From contig KV921001.1 of the NCBI GenBank assembly GCA_002081555.1, positions 4,473 to 49,296 of the forward strand: a DNA stretch of 44,824 nt, read 5' to 3'. Made by a program: the position numbers and the translations under genes. The stretch comes from Protostelium mycophagum. Taxonomy: Eukaryota; Evosea; Variosea; Protosteliida; Protosteliaceae. The first letter of the stretch is position 1. Every line of letters begins with the position of its first letter. Of the stretch, positions 23,301 to 33,673 are shown in pieces. The notes under the pieces were generated by a model. That model ran no database searches, was not told the DNA's origin, and worked only from the letters and a program-made list of their open reading frames with translations.

Positions 23301-25392
23301 GCGAGCTGCAATGTGAGTGTATACTACAGTGAAGCTGTGTATACAGTGGAGCTGCAGTGTGAGTGTGTCTCTGCAGTGGAGCTGCAATATGAGTGTATTC
23401 GTGTAATGGAGCTGTATTGACGTATCTGTGTATTGCGGAGCTGCAGATCTTTTCAATTTTAAAATAAAAAATACAGGTTCTGGTCAATTTACTTAATAAT
23501 GCGATAAAATTCAGCGAGAGTGGGGATATAACCGTTCGGATATCCTTGACGCAAGAAGATCCCAGTAAATGGAAAGAGGACGATATGGGGGAGGAGACAG
23601 AGACATCACAGCATGATAACCAACCCAAGACGTGTATCAAGTGAGTGACATGAAATTTCATGGGAATTTCGGTGACAAGTGACAGGTTCCAAGTTGTAGA
23701 TAACGGTATCGGAATCTCACCCGAAAATGCGAATTTATTATTCAGACCTTTCAGCCAGGTGATGAGATTTCCTCGAAATCTCTCTACTTTTCCGCGAATT
23801 TTCTGACACGTCATAGGTGGAAAGTTCAAACCACAGACAGGCCCAAGGGACAGGATTAGGGCTACACATCTGCAGGCAGCTCATCAAGTTGATGAACGGC
23901 AGAATTTGGCTGGAAGACAGCAAAGCCAACATCGGGTCCGTCTTTTCGTTTGAAATGCCGATCGAAAAAGACAGATCCGCGGAGATCTCACAGGCAGATT
24001 TCCAACACACGATGATGAGGTGAAATTTCGGTGGATTTTCGGGATTTTGGATTTTCTGACTCGTTGTAGTGGTGTATATCCCCTCGCGTCACTGCTTGCA
24101 AAAGAGAATGCAAATGTAAATCTGAACCAAGAGAAGATCATCGTGTGGGTTGATAACAAGGCCAACCGCGAGGTGAAATTTCCCCGAAATTCCAACGAAA
24201 TCTCACTGAAATTTCCAGGTCATGTCAGACATCCTGTCACAAGTGCCAAAACTGACACATGTACAAAGTAAAGAAGACCTCGAAGAGCATATCCACAGAG
24301 ACAAGAGCACCCTCATCATCGCCGACATGATCACGGTCCAGAATCTAAAAATAGACCAACTACTATTACAAATGAAATACGAAGGGATGCTGGCACTTGT
24401 AGGCAACGCATTGCAGACTAAAAATAGAAACGAACTCGTGTTTCCTGAGAAACAGACAGCCGTCGTCAAGGTGATTGACATGTTGCATCATGGATCGTGT
24501 GATGGAATGATGAGTACTGAAATTTGTAGACGCCGATCAAGCACTCTGCGCTGTTGACTGGACTGAAATCTGCGCTCGACAAGATGCGAAAACCGGTCGT
24601 CATAGATACGGATAGTACCAACAACAAACTCGCAGGAAATCCAAAGGTGAAATTTTTATTATTTTTATTCCCATTTTCAGAAAATTAAAATTTTATTTAA
24701 AATACCAAAAAAATTCAAAAATTCTGCAGCGAAAAACTTTTTTAATTTTATTGATTTTCAAATCAATAAAAATATGCTATGATCACAGCAGATTTCATTA
24801 AGACATTTCTTGGTATAGAATATATATTGACAAGTGCAGCTGCTGCCGGAGCTTCAAAGGAAGAGGATATTGGTAGTTGATGACAATGCATTGAACAGAA
24901 AGATGGTCTGCAAGATGTTAGAACCCATGGGTTTCACATTGGATTGTGTCGTGAATGGAAAACTAGCCGTTGAGGCGTCATACCAAAACAAGTATGATGC
25001 TGTCTTGATGGTGAGGATCCTCGATGAAATGTAATTGAAAATGATGATGATGTCTTTAGGATGTGCAAATGCCAGTGATGGATGGACTACAAGCTACAGA
25101 GATCATCAGGCAGAAAGAGGCTCTGCAGATGAGGAGGACGCCCATCATAGGTCTCAGCGCCTCCGTCAGCGAGCACGACCAGAGGGTGAGTTTGAATTTT
25201 GAAGTCGATTTTTTGGCGGGAAACGTGACCCTTTTCCAGGTGTGTTTTGATGCCGGGATGGACGATTTTGTGGCAAAGGTGAGTGGATATCACGTGCATT
25301 ATCGCAGTGGATTGACATGATCATAGCCAATAAAGAGGGATCTTCTGATCAGCAGATTGGAGAGCTGGTTGAGGATCGATCAACCACAATGA
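14356..25392 (+). CDS. Giant hybrid histidine kinase with pseudokinase, AAA, GAF and receiver domains
   Basis: This 11-kb gene has the layout of fungal group X hybrid histidine kinases (S. pombe Mak2/Mak3, Candida Chk1). The start is MSSEYTPKAKRPRF. A Ser/Thr-kinase-like domain keeps SPEQTGR but has HFALKPEN in place of HRDLKPxN and INF in place of DFG, so it is probably a pseudokinase. An AAA-type ATPase follows: Walker A GPSGVGKSS (split by an intron of about 375 bp), Walker B ILDDIHWAD, and a winged-helix/TPR-like stretch (FLHDRLCQAAYSLN, YDAALEFYSMGLQLL). A GAF domain ends AMLCIPFVSRGRKYGAIYLE. The H-box is FLALTSHELRTPLSGILG. The ATPase boxes are LVNLLNNAIKFSESG, VVDNGIGIS and GTGLGLHICRQL. 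The receiver has ILVVDDNALNRKMV, phospho-acceptor aspartate in VLMDVQMPVMDG (codon at 25060-25062), ASVS, and lysine in AKPIKR. It ends LRIDQPQ, with AATAAA overlapping the stop. The kinase core looks active. Input signal and phosphotransfer partner are unknown. Confidence 0.88.
18541..18558 (+). repeat. Short telomere-like repeat in an intron
   Basis: About two and a half units of TTTAGGG sit inside an intron of the histidine kinase gene. TTTAGGG and TTAGGG are common eukaryotic telomere units. The array is too short to be a functional telomere. Confidence 0.6.
19335..19435 (+). repeat. A+T-rich tandem repeat in a kinase intron
   Basis: An intron of the histidine kinase holds alternating, imperfect units of the types ATAATTTTACCTA and ATATTATTATACC, repeated about three times each. 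No coding potential is visible. Confidence 0.6.
22628..22705 (+). repeat. 39-bp in-frame tandem duplication in the histidine kinase
   Basis: Two adjacent 39-bp units (22628-22666 and 22667-22705) encode DRVRIIRILISQI and DRVRIIRILISEL. The first 32 bases of each unit are identical. The duplicated segment is the helix that links the GAF domain to the histidine-kinase dimerisation region, so the copy adds 13 residues to a likely signalling coiled coil. Confidence 0.85.
23303..23446 (+). repeat. Minisatellite, unit about 30 bp, in a kinase intron
   Basis: Four to five imperfect units begin GAGCTGCA and continue with GTGAGTGT-like sequence and an ending such as CAGTG. They lie wholly within an intron between the HisKA and HATPase exons. 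Each unit contains CTGCAG and GTGAGT words that resemble splice sites. Confidence 0.75.
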
Positions 25393-25463
25393 ATAAATAT
25401 AAATATTGTTTTTGTTTCCCAAAATGAATATGAGGATCGAATCTGTACATCCAGTATGTTTTT

Positions 25464-25919
25464 TCATTGTCTTTTGTCTGGTGCAGCTGCTGGTTCTTCT
25501 GGCTTCTTATGGCCAAGATATTGTGCGATGGCTGGTGTGATTGCGACCGTCAACATCATTCGTAGAGGTGAGGTCACTTTTTGCATGACCAGCGCCTGTC
25601 GATTTCAGCATTTTTGGTCAAGTCTATAAAGACGAACCGTGACAGCTGTGGCGGTAAGTGAACCGCTGCCTCCTGCCTTCATCGTGAAACCGAATTTGGC
25701 CATGAGAGCACCGACATCAACGCCCGCATAAAGAAGTCCAAATATGACAAGAAAGGTCAAGATCGATCCCGCTACGTGTATGGCGATGGCTATCTTTCCA
25801 TACTGCAAAAATGTAGAACTCAATCGTTTGGTCAGACTAGGTTTTGTCTCAGCCTCTTTGTTTTTAGTCTCGTTCAACATTGTCTCATTGTCTTCTTTCT
25901 GCTGCTCTTTGTTGGCCAT
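25464..25919 (-). CDS. FAM210/DUF1279 family membrane protein
   Basis: This two-exon gene encodes about 130 residues. The N-terminus is charged (MANKEQQKEDNE). It is followed by FLQYGKIAIAIHVAGSILTF and a hydrophobic span into VIFGLLYAGVDVGALMAKFG. A glycine-rich turn comes next, and exon 2 encodes ALVMQKVTSPLRMMLTVAIT and PAIAQYLGHKKPEEP. The order of YG, GVDV, and PLR with TPAIA matches the DUF1279 domain of FAM210A and FAM210B, which are mostly mitochondrial inner-membrane proteins. The intron spans about 25596-25642 to within a few bases. The charged N-terminus is not a classic mitochondrial presequence, so location is inferred from the family. The gene converges on the histidine kinase (71-bp gap) and diverges from the GT31 gene (51-bp gap). 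Confidence 0.8.
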
Positions 25920-25970
25920 TTTAAAAGTGTGAAATTTTTGTCTTGAATATTTTGAAACCCAACGCGAAGC
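25920..25970. promoter_or_regulatory. 51-bp divergent intergenic region
   Basis: Only 51 bp separates the start codons of the FAM210-like and GT31 genes. Any bidirectional promoter must be very small or extend into coding sequence. It contains a GAAATTTTTG-like word and no recognisable TATA box. Confidence 0.5.
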
Positions 25971-27374
25971 ATGAGGAGTGTCACTCTCTGGCGATTACTA
26001 ACACTCCTCGCGACAACAGCTTGGTTATTTACCTTTCTCTATCAGCAATCTTCAACATCAGACCGCTCAGTCAATTCGAATCCCCCAGATTTAAAACGAC
26101 CCACTGGAAATGAACCAGAGCAAAAGTCCATATTTGTGACAGTGGCACAACCACCAATGTATCAACATGACGATGGTCTGCAAGAAGAAAGGCGGAATCA
26201 ATCACCATTGAAAGGATCCACAATAACAACAGATCAGACTTCCACTGTGAAGGAGAGACCAAAGGACAGAACGCTCGTGATCGGCATCATGAGTATAGCT
26301 TTCAATTGGCACCGTCGTAATCTGATCAGAAGTCAGTATAATGTTTCAAGCTTTTAGGCCTGAACAGATCTCAGATACTTACTTGAATGATAAACCGGAC
26401 GATGTGGATCTATATTTCATCATTGGAAGACCACAATGGGCAAATCAGAGTACCATCCTCAGACACGAACAGCAGACGTTTGGCGATATCTGGGTTCTTG
26501 GTAAGACCATTAACAAGTATTAATATTGACCTCTGGTGAATGTCATCTGCAGATTGTGAGGAGCACATGAATAGAGGAAAAACATTGAACTACTTTAAGA
26601 ACATGAGCTCCACATTTGGGCGGAAGAAATCTGGTAATGTTCAATGGTGGATGTCGAAGAATAACATCGCAGATGTCTCCTACGATTTCATCATGAAAGC
26701 AGATGAGGATTCTTATATTGTGATCAGAAACCTCACAGAGTGGGTCAGAGAATTACCGAAGAGCTGGACATATGCGGGGTTACATCTAGGTCAGTGTCTT
26801 GTCTAAAAATACCTTCTGGATGCACATCTTGTAAAATGCATTTAAAAGTGGCTGTATAAATATATATACGCGCCATAATCCTCGAGAATATTTTTAAACA
26901 GTGGAAATACAACTTCTGCAGCCTCGCTGCAAGAAATTCAACCACATATACAAATTAAATTGAATAGAATATTACGGACAGCAATACATGCAAGGCAGAG
27001 GGTATATGTTGAGCATGGATCTCGCGAATTGGATTTCTGACGACGGCTTTGCTGCGCGACATTCTTGGGGACCTGAAGACATGGTATGATTTTTGACATA
27101 GACTGTGATACCCAATACTTTATAGGCGACAGCAACATGGGTCGAGAATGCAGAGAAGATGACGGGAAGAAATGCAACCTGGGCCAGCACTCGGTATCTA
27201 CAACAGTACGGGAAGCACGAATACGATGCAAAATGGACCCCGCCTGTTGGTAACACCACGCTGCTGGTGCACGGATGTAAAGAGGTGGAGAGATGGTACA
27301 AGATACACAATGATGTCAGCAAGATAAGGAGGGGCATCCCCATAGTACAACCAGACAGATTTTCCATAGAATAA
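25971..27374 (+). CDS. GT31-family beta-1,3-galactosyltransferase-like enzyme
   Basis: The protein is a type II Golgi-style glycosyltransferase. It starts MRSVTLWRLLTLLATT, with a single N-terminal membrane anchor, then has a Ser/Thr/Pro-rich stem. The catalytic domain opens with LVIGIMSIAFNWHRRNLIRS, the family's R-x-x-x-R start. It continues with DVDLYFIIG and FIMKADEDSYIVIRNL, whose DED is the DxD metal and sugar-nucleotide site. Next come YMQGRGYMLSMDLANWI (the YxxGxGY block) and WGPEDM (the ED motif). The C-terminus has LLVHGCKEVERW. Four introns lie near 26332-26356, 26500-26553, 26791-26973 and 27084-27125. Donor and acceptor sugars cannot be told from sequence. AATAAA overlaps the stop codon. 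It ends 63 bp from the beta-helix gene's stop, tail to tail. Confidence 0.82.
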
Positions 27375-27437
27375 AATGCAAAGTCAAATCACGAAGTTGA
27401 GTATTTTGGGTCTTTATTATGCAAGAGGTCACTCTCT

Positions 27438-30400
27438 TCACAGAGAATTGAACTTGAGGAGTCCGTTGACCTCCGCAGTGTTGACGGTATAATATGATTG
27501 ACCCTGGAGGGCGACTATCCCTTGTCTATTTCAGTGAGTATATGCGTCATGTCGAACAACTTGAAAGCTTACTTGCACGTAACAGAATCATTCTCGGGAG
27601 TGATAGAACCGCAAGGCCAGATCTTCGTGTTCTGAACGGTAGTTGGGTATGGAGTAAAGATGTAGTCTTGAAATACTGCTCTCTTACCCAACCTGTCAAC
27701 GTTGTCTGACTGGTCGGCGTTTAACACCCAAGAAGAGGTCGTTGCATCACGCTTGGCATAATTGTTCTTCAAAACGTTGTTGCTCAAGTTGACTGTTGTC
27801 GAAACGGTATAAATGGCTCCTGTTTCTTGTCAGATGTTAACGGATGTAGGCTTCTCACCTCCTTCGCTGGCATTGTTATTCCTTAAGTTAGAATTGGCGA
27901 CGGTCAGGTCGGCGAAGGTGGTAAAGATGGCACCACCATTACCTTCCATGGCTACATTGCCAGTAAAGTTGGATTGTGAGATCGAGAGGGATGGTGAGTT
28001 GAATTGACTGCTTCCGATCACTGCCATAAAAATGAATTCTAGTGGTCCGCCAAATCCGATTCCTGGAATAGGACCTGCCCCGAGTGGACCGCGTTTGCAA
28101 CCGATGAAATCCCGTTTGAGACATGGGATTGGTACGTTTTGCCGAAAATTACTGGTAAAGATTGCACCACCTTGCATTGCGGTGTTGTTGGAGAACGAGC
28201 AGCGAGTAATTCTGGCGTTGGAAAAGGAATCGATAGCTCCTCCTACTTCGTCGGCGTAGTTCAAGTCGAAAGTGGAGTCGGATACATATAAACTGCTTCC
28301 AGGGTTCGCAGAAATAGCACCTCCGGCAATTCCGGTGTTGCCGGTGAACGTGCAGTTTTTGACGGACGCAGTTCCTCCAAGAGCAACCAACAAAGCTCCT
28401 GCACCACCGAAACCCGGACCTGCGAATTGCCTCTTGGTATCAATGGGGCCATAAGGATAGGAAGGCAGAACAAGGTTGTAGGTAAAGCTACAGCCGACTA
28501 CATATGAATTAGAGAAGGCTGTTGTGGCAATGGCGCCGGCTACATATCCAGTATTCCCGTAGAATGTGCTGTTCACCACGGTCAAGATCCCTCCAAATAA
28601 TTGCGAGATAGCACCCCCCTGCATTCCTTGATTGCCGGTGAAGTTACTGTTGGTGATGGTAGTGGTAGAACCAGTTCCGAAAACCAGCATAGCTCCAAAG
28701 ACTCCGCTGGTGTTGGTAAATGTGGTGTTGGTGAAAACGGAGGACCCAAGACCGATGTATGCTGACCCAGCGGTGATGTTTGTGAAGGTGGTGTTGGCAA
28801 TGGTACATGCCGTTGTACAAGCGATCGATCCGGAGTAGGTGACTTCGTTATAGAAGGTGCCACCCTGAAGCGTCAAAAAGACGGCAGTGATGGAGGTACC
28901 AGTAGGACCTGTGTTCCGACTCGGAATCGGTTTATACTGTTTCTTTTGCATCACTTCGACATCTCTGTCGTAAGACGGGCCATCACCAAAGGGATCGAAT
29001 TGACCATCCACGGCAAAGTTGTCATGGAAGGTGTCACCAGAGGATGTCATTCTGTAAGCATAGACGGCCTCTGAGCCAGTGTTGTGATGGAAGGTATTGC
29101 CGGTCGAAGTCAAGGAGTATTCACAATTGATAGCTGTGCCTTGTTGACCATTTCCTCCAGAGAATGTGCTATACTTCACAACTCCATTGGAAGTGGCAAT
29201 GGACCCTCCGACAGCCCCTTGGTTGCCGACAAAAGTCGATCTGAAAACCCTCGTTTGTAGGGCACTAATAGCTCCACCAGCAGATCTGTATGATGGTTGT
29301 CTTTTGTCCAGAGCTCCGAAGCCGTTGTTAACGAAGACATCCCCACTGGAGGCCACATATCCTTTGACAACAGAAATGGCGCTCATGTAATTGGAGTTAT
29401 AAGTAGTATTGGTGCTAGTTACAGTGGTGACTTCGTCTTGTGACAAGATTCCGAAGGCGTTGTTGGTGAAATTGCAGCGAGTAATACTAATGAAGATATT
29501 GGAGAGCATCGCCCCGAATTCCGAGTTGTTCGATTGTGTATCAATGACTTCCATAGTACCTACTTCATGTCAGTATTGGATTAAAGAACGATACCACTCA
29601 CCAAAACCCAAGTTGTCTTGGGCGATGATCCCAGCCCCAGTGAAGTTGCAGCTGACGATGGAAGACATACCAGACTTAGAAATCATTTGGAGATATCCAA
29701 CATTGAATGAAGTTCTGGTGATGGAAATAGATCCCAAGTAGCCCGTCTGAGAGATGGAGATTGCAGTTTGAAAGAACGAAGAATCTGTGACGTTGATGTT
29801 ATTGACGTTGGAGTCAACTGCAGAGCTGTTGAAAGAAGTTCTATAGATGGTCACTTTGGGAGATCCCAAGAAAGCTGCCGTGGAGGAGGGTAAGAAGCGA
29901 GAATTTGTGACGGAGATGGGCTTGGTGGTGTTGGACAGAAAGTCACCGGAAACGACAGTGTTGGTGATAGTAGTGTTCGAGGCGGTAAGGATGGTAACAG
30001 ACGCAAACTTTGATGAGTCGATGTTGAGGGTGGTGATATTTTTGAAAGCGGTCGCTCCGGTGGTTGACATCTTGATGTTGATCTGATTGAGTCAATCCGT
30101 TAGCCCCATTGGGGTCCTTACTTTTTCGAAATTATTCCAAGTGACTTGGTAGTTTCCGAAGTTAGCGACATCGTTATCTGTGGGGCCCGTCACTGTCAGG
30201 GTAGTCTGGAGGCGATTGAGTATCACGCTGTCGGATACACCAGTTTGTGGCAATGAGATGATTCTCAGCTTGGCATTACCGCGGCAACCTTGGTTTCTAT
30301 TCGCAAATGCTTGGTAGACTGAAGCGGTGAGCTAATGTCCGTGCCGTCTCTCAGCTCTTACCTTGTGAGATGGTCTGGCCTCCTTCGACTCGAGGCTCAC

Positions 30401-30476
30401 AGGTCCTGGCGATTTGTCCGCAACTTAAAGCTACAAGAGCTACGAGGAGCAAGGAATAAAGAGGCAGCCTCTTCAT
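27438..30476 (-). CDS. Secreted parallel beta-helix protein with Pmp-like GGAI/FxxN repeats
   Basis: The protein opens with a clear signal peptide, MKRLPLYSLLLVALVALSCG. A domain containing LRIISLPQTGVSDSVI follows. Then comes a long array rich in Asn, Thr and Ser with short right-handed beta-helix rungs. The rungs pair an F-x-x-N word (NFTGN, TFYGN, TFTGN, SFSNN) with a GGAI-type word (GGAISQ, GGAISA, GGAIDS, GGAIFT), as in chlamydial polymorphic membrane proteins and related beta-helix proteins of amoebae. There are roughly nine such pairs. Many NxT/S sites suggest N-glycosylation. Five introns interrupt the gene; the main exon spans about 27870-29554. The C-terminus is LKFNSL, with no membrane anchor seen. 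The role is probably surface, wall or secreted adhesion; no pectinase or lyase active site was recognised. Confidence 0.72.
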
Positions 30477-31344
30477 CTTTGGGCGGATAGAGAATGAAGC
30501 TGCTTTTTTGAGAGGAACAGATGTTTTTCTGAAGAAAATCAAGATGTGAAGATCTACCGTTTGTTACCGAGTCGCGCTTAGATATGGTTCCTATGTCACC
30601 AAAGGCGACCTTTTCTTCGGAAGCTAACCCGAAAGAAAAACAAGCAACCTCAGGAAACACTCAATCTGCAGCCTTTAAAAACAAGACTATTTGCTTCGCG
30701 AAGCTATCACAAAAACGGAAGCTATATATTCCAAAGATCTTTTAACGCATCTGTTCTCTTGAGGGGATATGTCGCATCTGGAAGTCTTTAAAGGTAGACG
30801 TGTCAGATTGTCGCATTCCCAAGAATCGCGCTGGAATCTGGAATCTTGCGAACTCAGAAATTTATGTGAAGAAAGGACGGTTGCTTCCTGTGCAATATTG
30901 CCCCTCCTCTTGATTTATCCTCTTTTCCTCCTCTTTTGGGATACTTTTGGTGCCCAATGTTTTGATTATTTGCGTTCAAAGCGCACAAAACGTTTGTTTC
31001 GTCCGGTAATATTGCAGAGTTTGTTTGGTCAGATACACGTTAAAAAATCTCGGTAGTTAACGTGTTCATTACCGAGTGGGGAAGATGACCAAATCCTGCA
31101 ATACCGTATTTTTGTGTATTGAGTGGGTGGATTTAGGTGGGAAGATGTGTTCTTGAGTCCTTTTCTTGGTGTTGTTCCACTCATGGAGGCTGATGCAAAG
31201 ACTCGAAGCTATTTCATTTATTTGTTGGGAGAGACAATCTGACAATACACGTTGTGCCTTCATGGACATGGTGGAGACGAAAAGGCACCTCTCGCAGACT
31301 ACAACTTGACCGACGAAACAAAAAGAAAAAAGCACAACATTTTA
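30477..31344. other. Long intergenic region with hairpin element
   Basis: About 870 bp lies between the beta-helix gene start and the GET4 stop. It holds one copy of the hairpin element (30969-31104). A minus-strand open frame near 31140-31335 (including SMKAQRVLSDCLSQQINEIA) follows a TTGTAG acceptor-like site and could be a small unrecognised exon. A plus-strand frame at 30769-31056 has no family support. Confidence 0.4.
30969..31104. mobile_element. Hairpin element (MITE-like), copy 1
   Basis: This segment matches 37186-37328 almost base for base. About 35 bp of unique sequence (from TTTGCGTTCAAAGCGC) is followed by an imperfect palindrome. The palindrome starts CGGTAATATTGCAG and ends CTGCAATACCG. 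Its loop region reads CACGTTAA then TTAACGTG. Near-identical copies at two unrelated places indicate mobility. No coding capacity is present. Confidence 0.75.
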
Positions 31345-32603
31345 TTAGTCGACATCATCATCTTCTGGCTCTTCCTGGGCTTGTTGTAGTGATGGTAATA
31401 ACCCCCCACCGAGTGGACCACCCCCTCCCATCAACGATTGTAGAAGGCCAGAAAACATATTGTTCTGTGTGCGCGGTGCTTTAATCTTGAAGAAATTCCA
31501 AGCGATTTGGTCGAGCAGCTGTATTGCCTTAGAATGTACATTATTTCAGCTCGTTCACCTCTTCAAAGGACTCGTCTCTGTCCAAAGAAGGCCGGTACAT
31601 CTTTCTCAATTGTTGGAATAGTGGAGCCGCGTCTCTCTCGAGGGTGGCCAATAAAAATCGAAGAAAATTCACGAGGGGTGTTCTGGGACACTGTTTCTCG
31701 GAATGACCTGTCAAAAAAGCCGAATAAAAGGTGTTTGCGTCGCGCAAGTTGGACATGGCTAGGAGTTGTAGTGTGCCTCGCGCTAAGAATAGGTCCTTCT
31801 CACTTTCATAACCTATAAATAGTGTCATCTACTCACAATTCTTGGTACCAGTGATGACGTCACCTTCTGAAGACCACTCTGCCACCATCTCGGCGAACTC
31901 CTCTGGTGATTCTGCACGCAAGAAATACTTCTGTGATTTCTCGAACCTTTTCCACTTCTGACAATCTTTGGCAAAGACGCGATGTAGAAATGGAGCGCCT
32001 TGAGGGTGATGTTTCATGGCAATCGTCCACCTGTGGATGGTGAGAAAATGTTTTTTCCATTCTCAGAGGTGTCACATGGCAATTGAATCATAGATCATCT
32101 CTTTGCACACAAGCCATGAAAATAATTGTTGGAAGGAAAATGGAAATGATATCGTGTCAAATGATTTATTACTCACTTCAAAGCAGCAGTAGCGAAATTA
32201 TCTTTTGCAGTTCTCGTTTCTGTATCTTCTTGGCGTGTCGCCTCACGTTTCTCTTGATTCTGTTTTGTATCATATAATTCAAAGATCTCTTTGATAGTGT
32301 TGAGAGTTTTGGTTGTAACTGGTGTCTTCGTTTCTGTATAGTTTTGAACAAGTAAGAGGGCGAGATCTGACCCCTCATTCACGTGCCCGTGTGAGAGCAT
32401 GGTAGAAGCTCCGCTGACTAAAAGGTCATTTACTTGATCATGTTTTTTAGCATTCTTATATCTAAATCGATCAGAATCTCCCCTCAAATCAATGAATACC
32501 TGAAGTACAAGGTCTTATACATCTGTTGGGCCTCATAGTAATTCCCATCCTTGACGCTTGCTTCCAACTTCTCCGTCACGTTACTGGTCCCTCGATCCGC
32601 CAT
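31345..32603 (-). CDS. GET4: GET4/TRC35, tail-anchored protein insertion factor
   Basis: GET4 is the cytosolic bridge that brings the SGT2/BAG6 side of the GET pathway to the GET3 ATPase for tail-anchored proteins. The start [20 protein letters not shown] is at 32603. The family core [16 protein letters not shown] runs across the first intron, and [20 protein letters not shown] follows in exon 2, then LALLLVQNY. Later exons give [34 protein letters not shown] and [18 protein letters not shown]. The C-terminus has [20 protein letters not shown], then [14 protein letters not shown] and an acidic tail. The alpha-solenoid appears complete. Introns are short; one begins GTGACGTCATCA. The gene diverges from the MYDGF homologue across a 78-bp gap. 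Confidence 0.9.
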
Positions 32604-32681
32604 CCCAAGAGAGTCGTGTGATTCAGCTGTGACGTTTGCAAAGATATGTTTCGGATCGCAGATATCACATCACACCAACAC
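32604..32681. promoter_or_regulatory. 78-bp divergent intergenic region, GET4 / MYDGF
   Basis: Two secretory-pathway-related genes are transcribed away from this 78-bp gap, which must include both promoters or share one. It contains GTGACG and no obvious TATA box. Confidence 0.45.
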
Positions 32682-33274
32682 ATGAGGTCACTCATCATTT
32701 TTGCAGCGCTACTAGTTCTTGCCTCTTGCGAAGAGAAATCGCAGGAATTCAACCTGAAGCCTGGTGCGCCTGACTCAGTATCGGCCACTGTGGATGGCGT
32801 CACCTGCACATTCAACTACAAGACAAACGGTGGTACTTCTGAACTATGGGTTTTGGTGATGACAAAGAATGGACCAGAGCTCTCCTGTTCCATCTCGAGG
32901 TAATTTTGATTCTATTGTCTTTCATTCACCATCACAGACCTGTTCCTCCTTCTTATTTGGTCTTTGATCAATATGAAGTTAGTCTCATAGGAAAGGGAGC
33001 TATTGTTACGAAGGTCAACATGCAGGTAAATAGATGATCAACATGCCATTTCTTCATACTCACATAATCACAGGGTCTTGATGGTGAATTATCACAAGAG
33101 GAATACGCCATCAAAGGCGGAAAAGGTTAGCCTGATGATGAATCGCATGGATTAATCTGTTTCGCAGTGTCACCAGGACCTTCATTCAAGAAGTCTATCG
33201 GTGCCATTCAAGTCAGCGGAAAGACTAGAATTAAGAAGAAGCCTGCTCCTGCAAAGCCAAAGACAGAGCTTTAA
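32682..33274 (+). CDS. MYDGF: Myeloid-derived growth factor (MYDGF/UPF0556) homologue with ER-retention tail
   Basis: This small secretory protein starts MRSLIIFAALLVLASCEE, a signal peptide. The family pattern follows: FNLKPG, then VTCTFNYKTNGGTSELW, LSCSISR joined across an intron to PVPPSYLVFDQYEVSLIG, then GLDGELSQEEYAIKGGK and SFKKSIGAIQVSGKTRI. It ends KTEL, an ER-retrieval signal of the KDEL class; human MYDGF ends RTEL. The two cysteines (in VTCTF and LSCSI) are in the family's positions. The protein is therefore probably an ER/Golgi-resident beta-sandwich protein; its ancestral role is unknown. An earlier ATG at 32646 would add twelve residues before the signal peptide, so 32682 is preferred. 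Introns lie near 32900-32938, 33027-33073 and 33126-33168. Confidence 0.85.
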
Positions 33275-33451
33275 AAAAGAACATAAACATCTTGTCAATA
33301 CGATCTCATCAGATGTACATGCAAAACACAAACCATGATCAGCACGGTGCTGAGATATAAATGCGGCTCTGTCCTTCCACAAAGGGATTTCGGAGCCTCC
33401 AAACGTGCACACGTGTTGCCCCTTTGTCCTTAGCACGTGATTTCTGCCAGA

Positions 33452-33553
33452 ATGTATTACGTGAACCTATCGAAGTACGGAGTTGATAGAAAACTCCGCG
33501 ACCAGTCTATCAATAAGGGCAACACGAGTCCTTGGAAACCGCCAAAAGAATAA
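33452..33553 (+). CDS. Possible 33-codon small ORF
   Basis: A short ATG-initiated frame reads MYYVNLSKYGVDRKLRDQ and ends SPWKPPKE before TAA. It lies between the MYDGF gene and the importin-like gene. It could be a small gene, an upstream ORF of the next transcript, or chance. I do not recognise it. Confidence 0.25.
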   Translation: MYYVNLSKYGVDRKLRDQSINKGNTSPWKPPKE

Positions 33554-33673
33554 ACAGAAACAGAGGTGAGGTCATTTGAAAGATGTCCATGAGATTGTTT
33601 TAGAACGTGGAATGAAATTTCGGAAACTGAGTGTCATCTGATTCACACTTCACAAAGACTCATCAAATGTAGG

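Noticed and set aside
23238-23829. Long minus-strand ORFs opposite the kinase
   Set aside because: They are histidine/threonine-rich mirrors of the minisatellite and the HATPase exons.
14356-25392. Recent bacterial transfer of the histidine kinase
   Set aside because: The gene has many introns carrying the same words as neighbouring genes, and the domain order is known in fungi; a recent transfer is not needed.
30769-31056. Plus-strand ORF of 95 codons as a gene
   Set aside because: It has no family resemblance, odd composition, and runs into the hairpin element.
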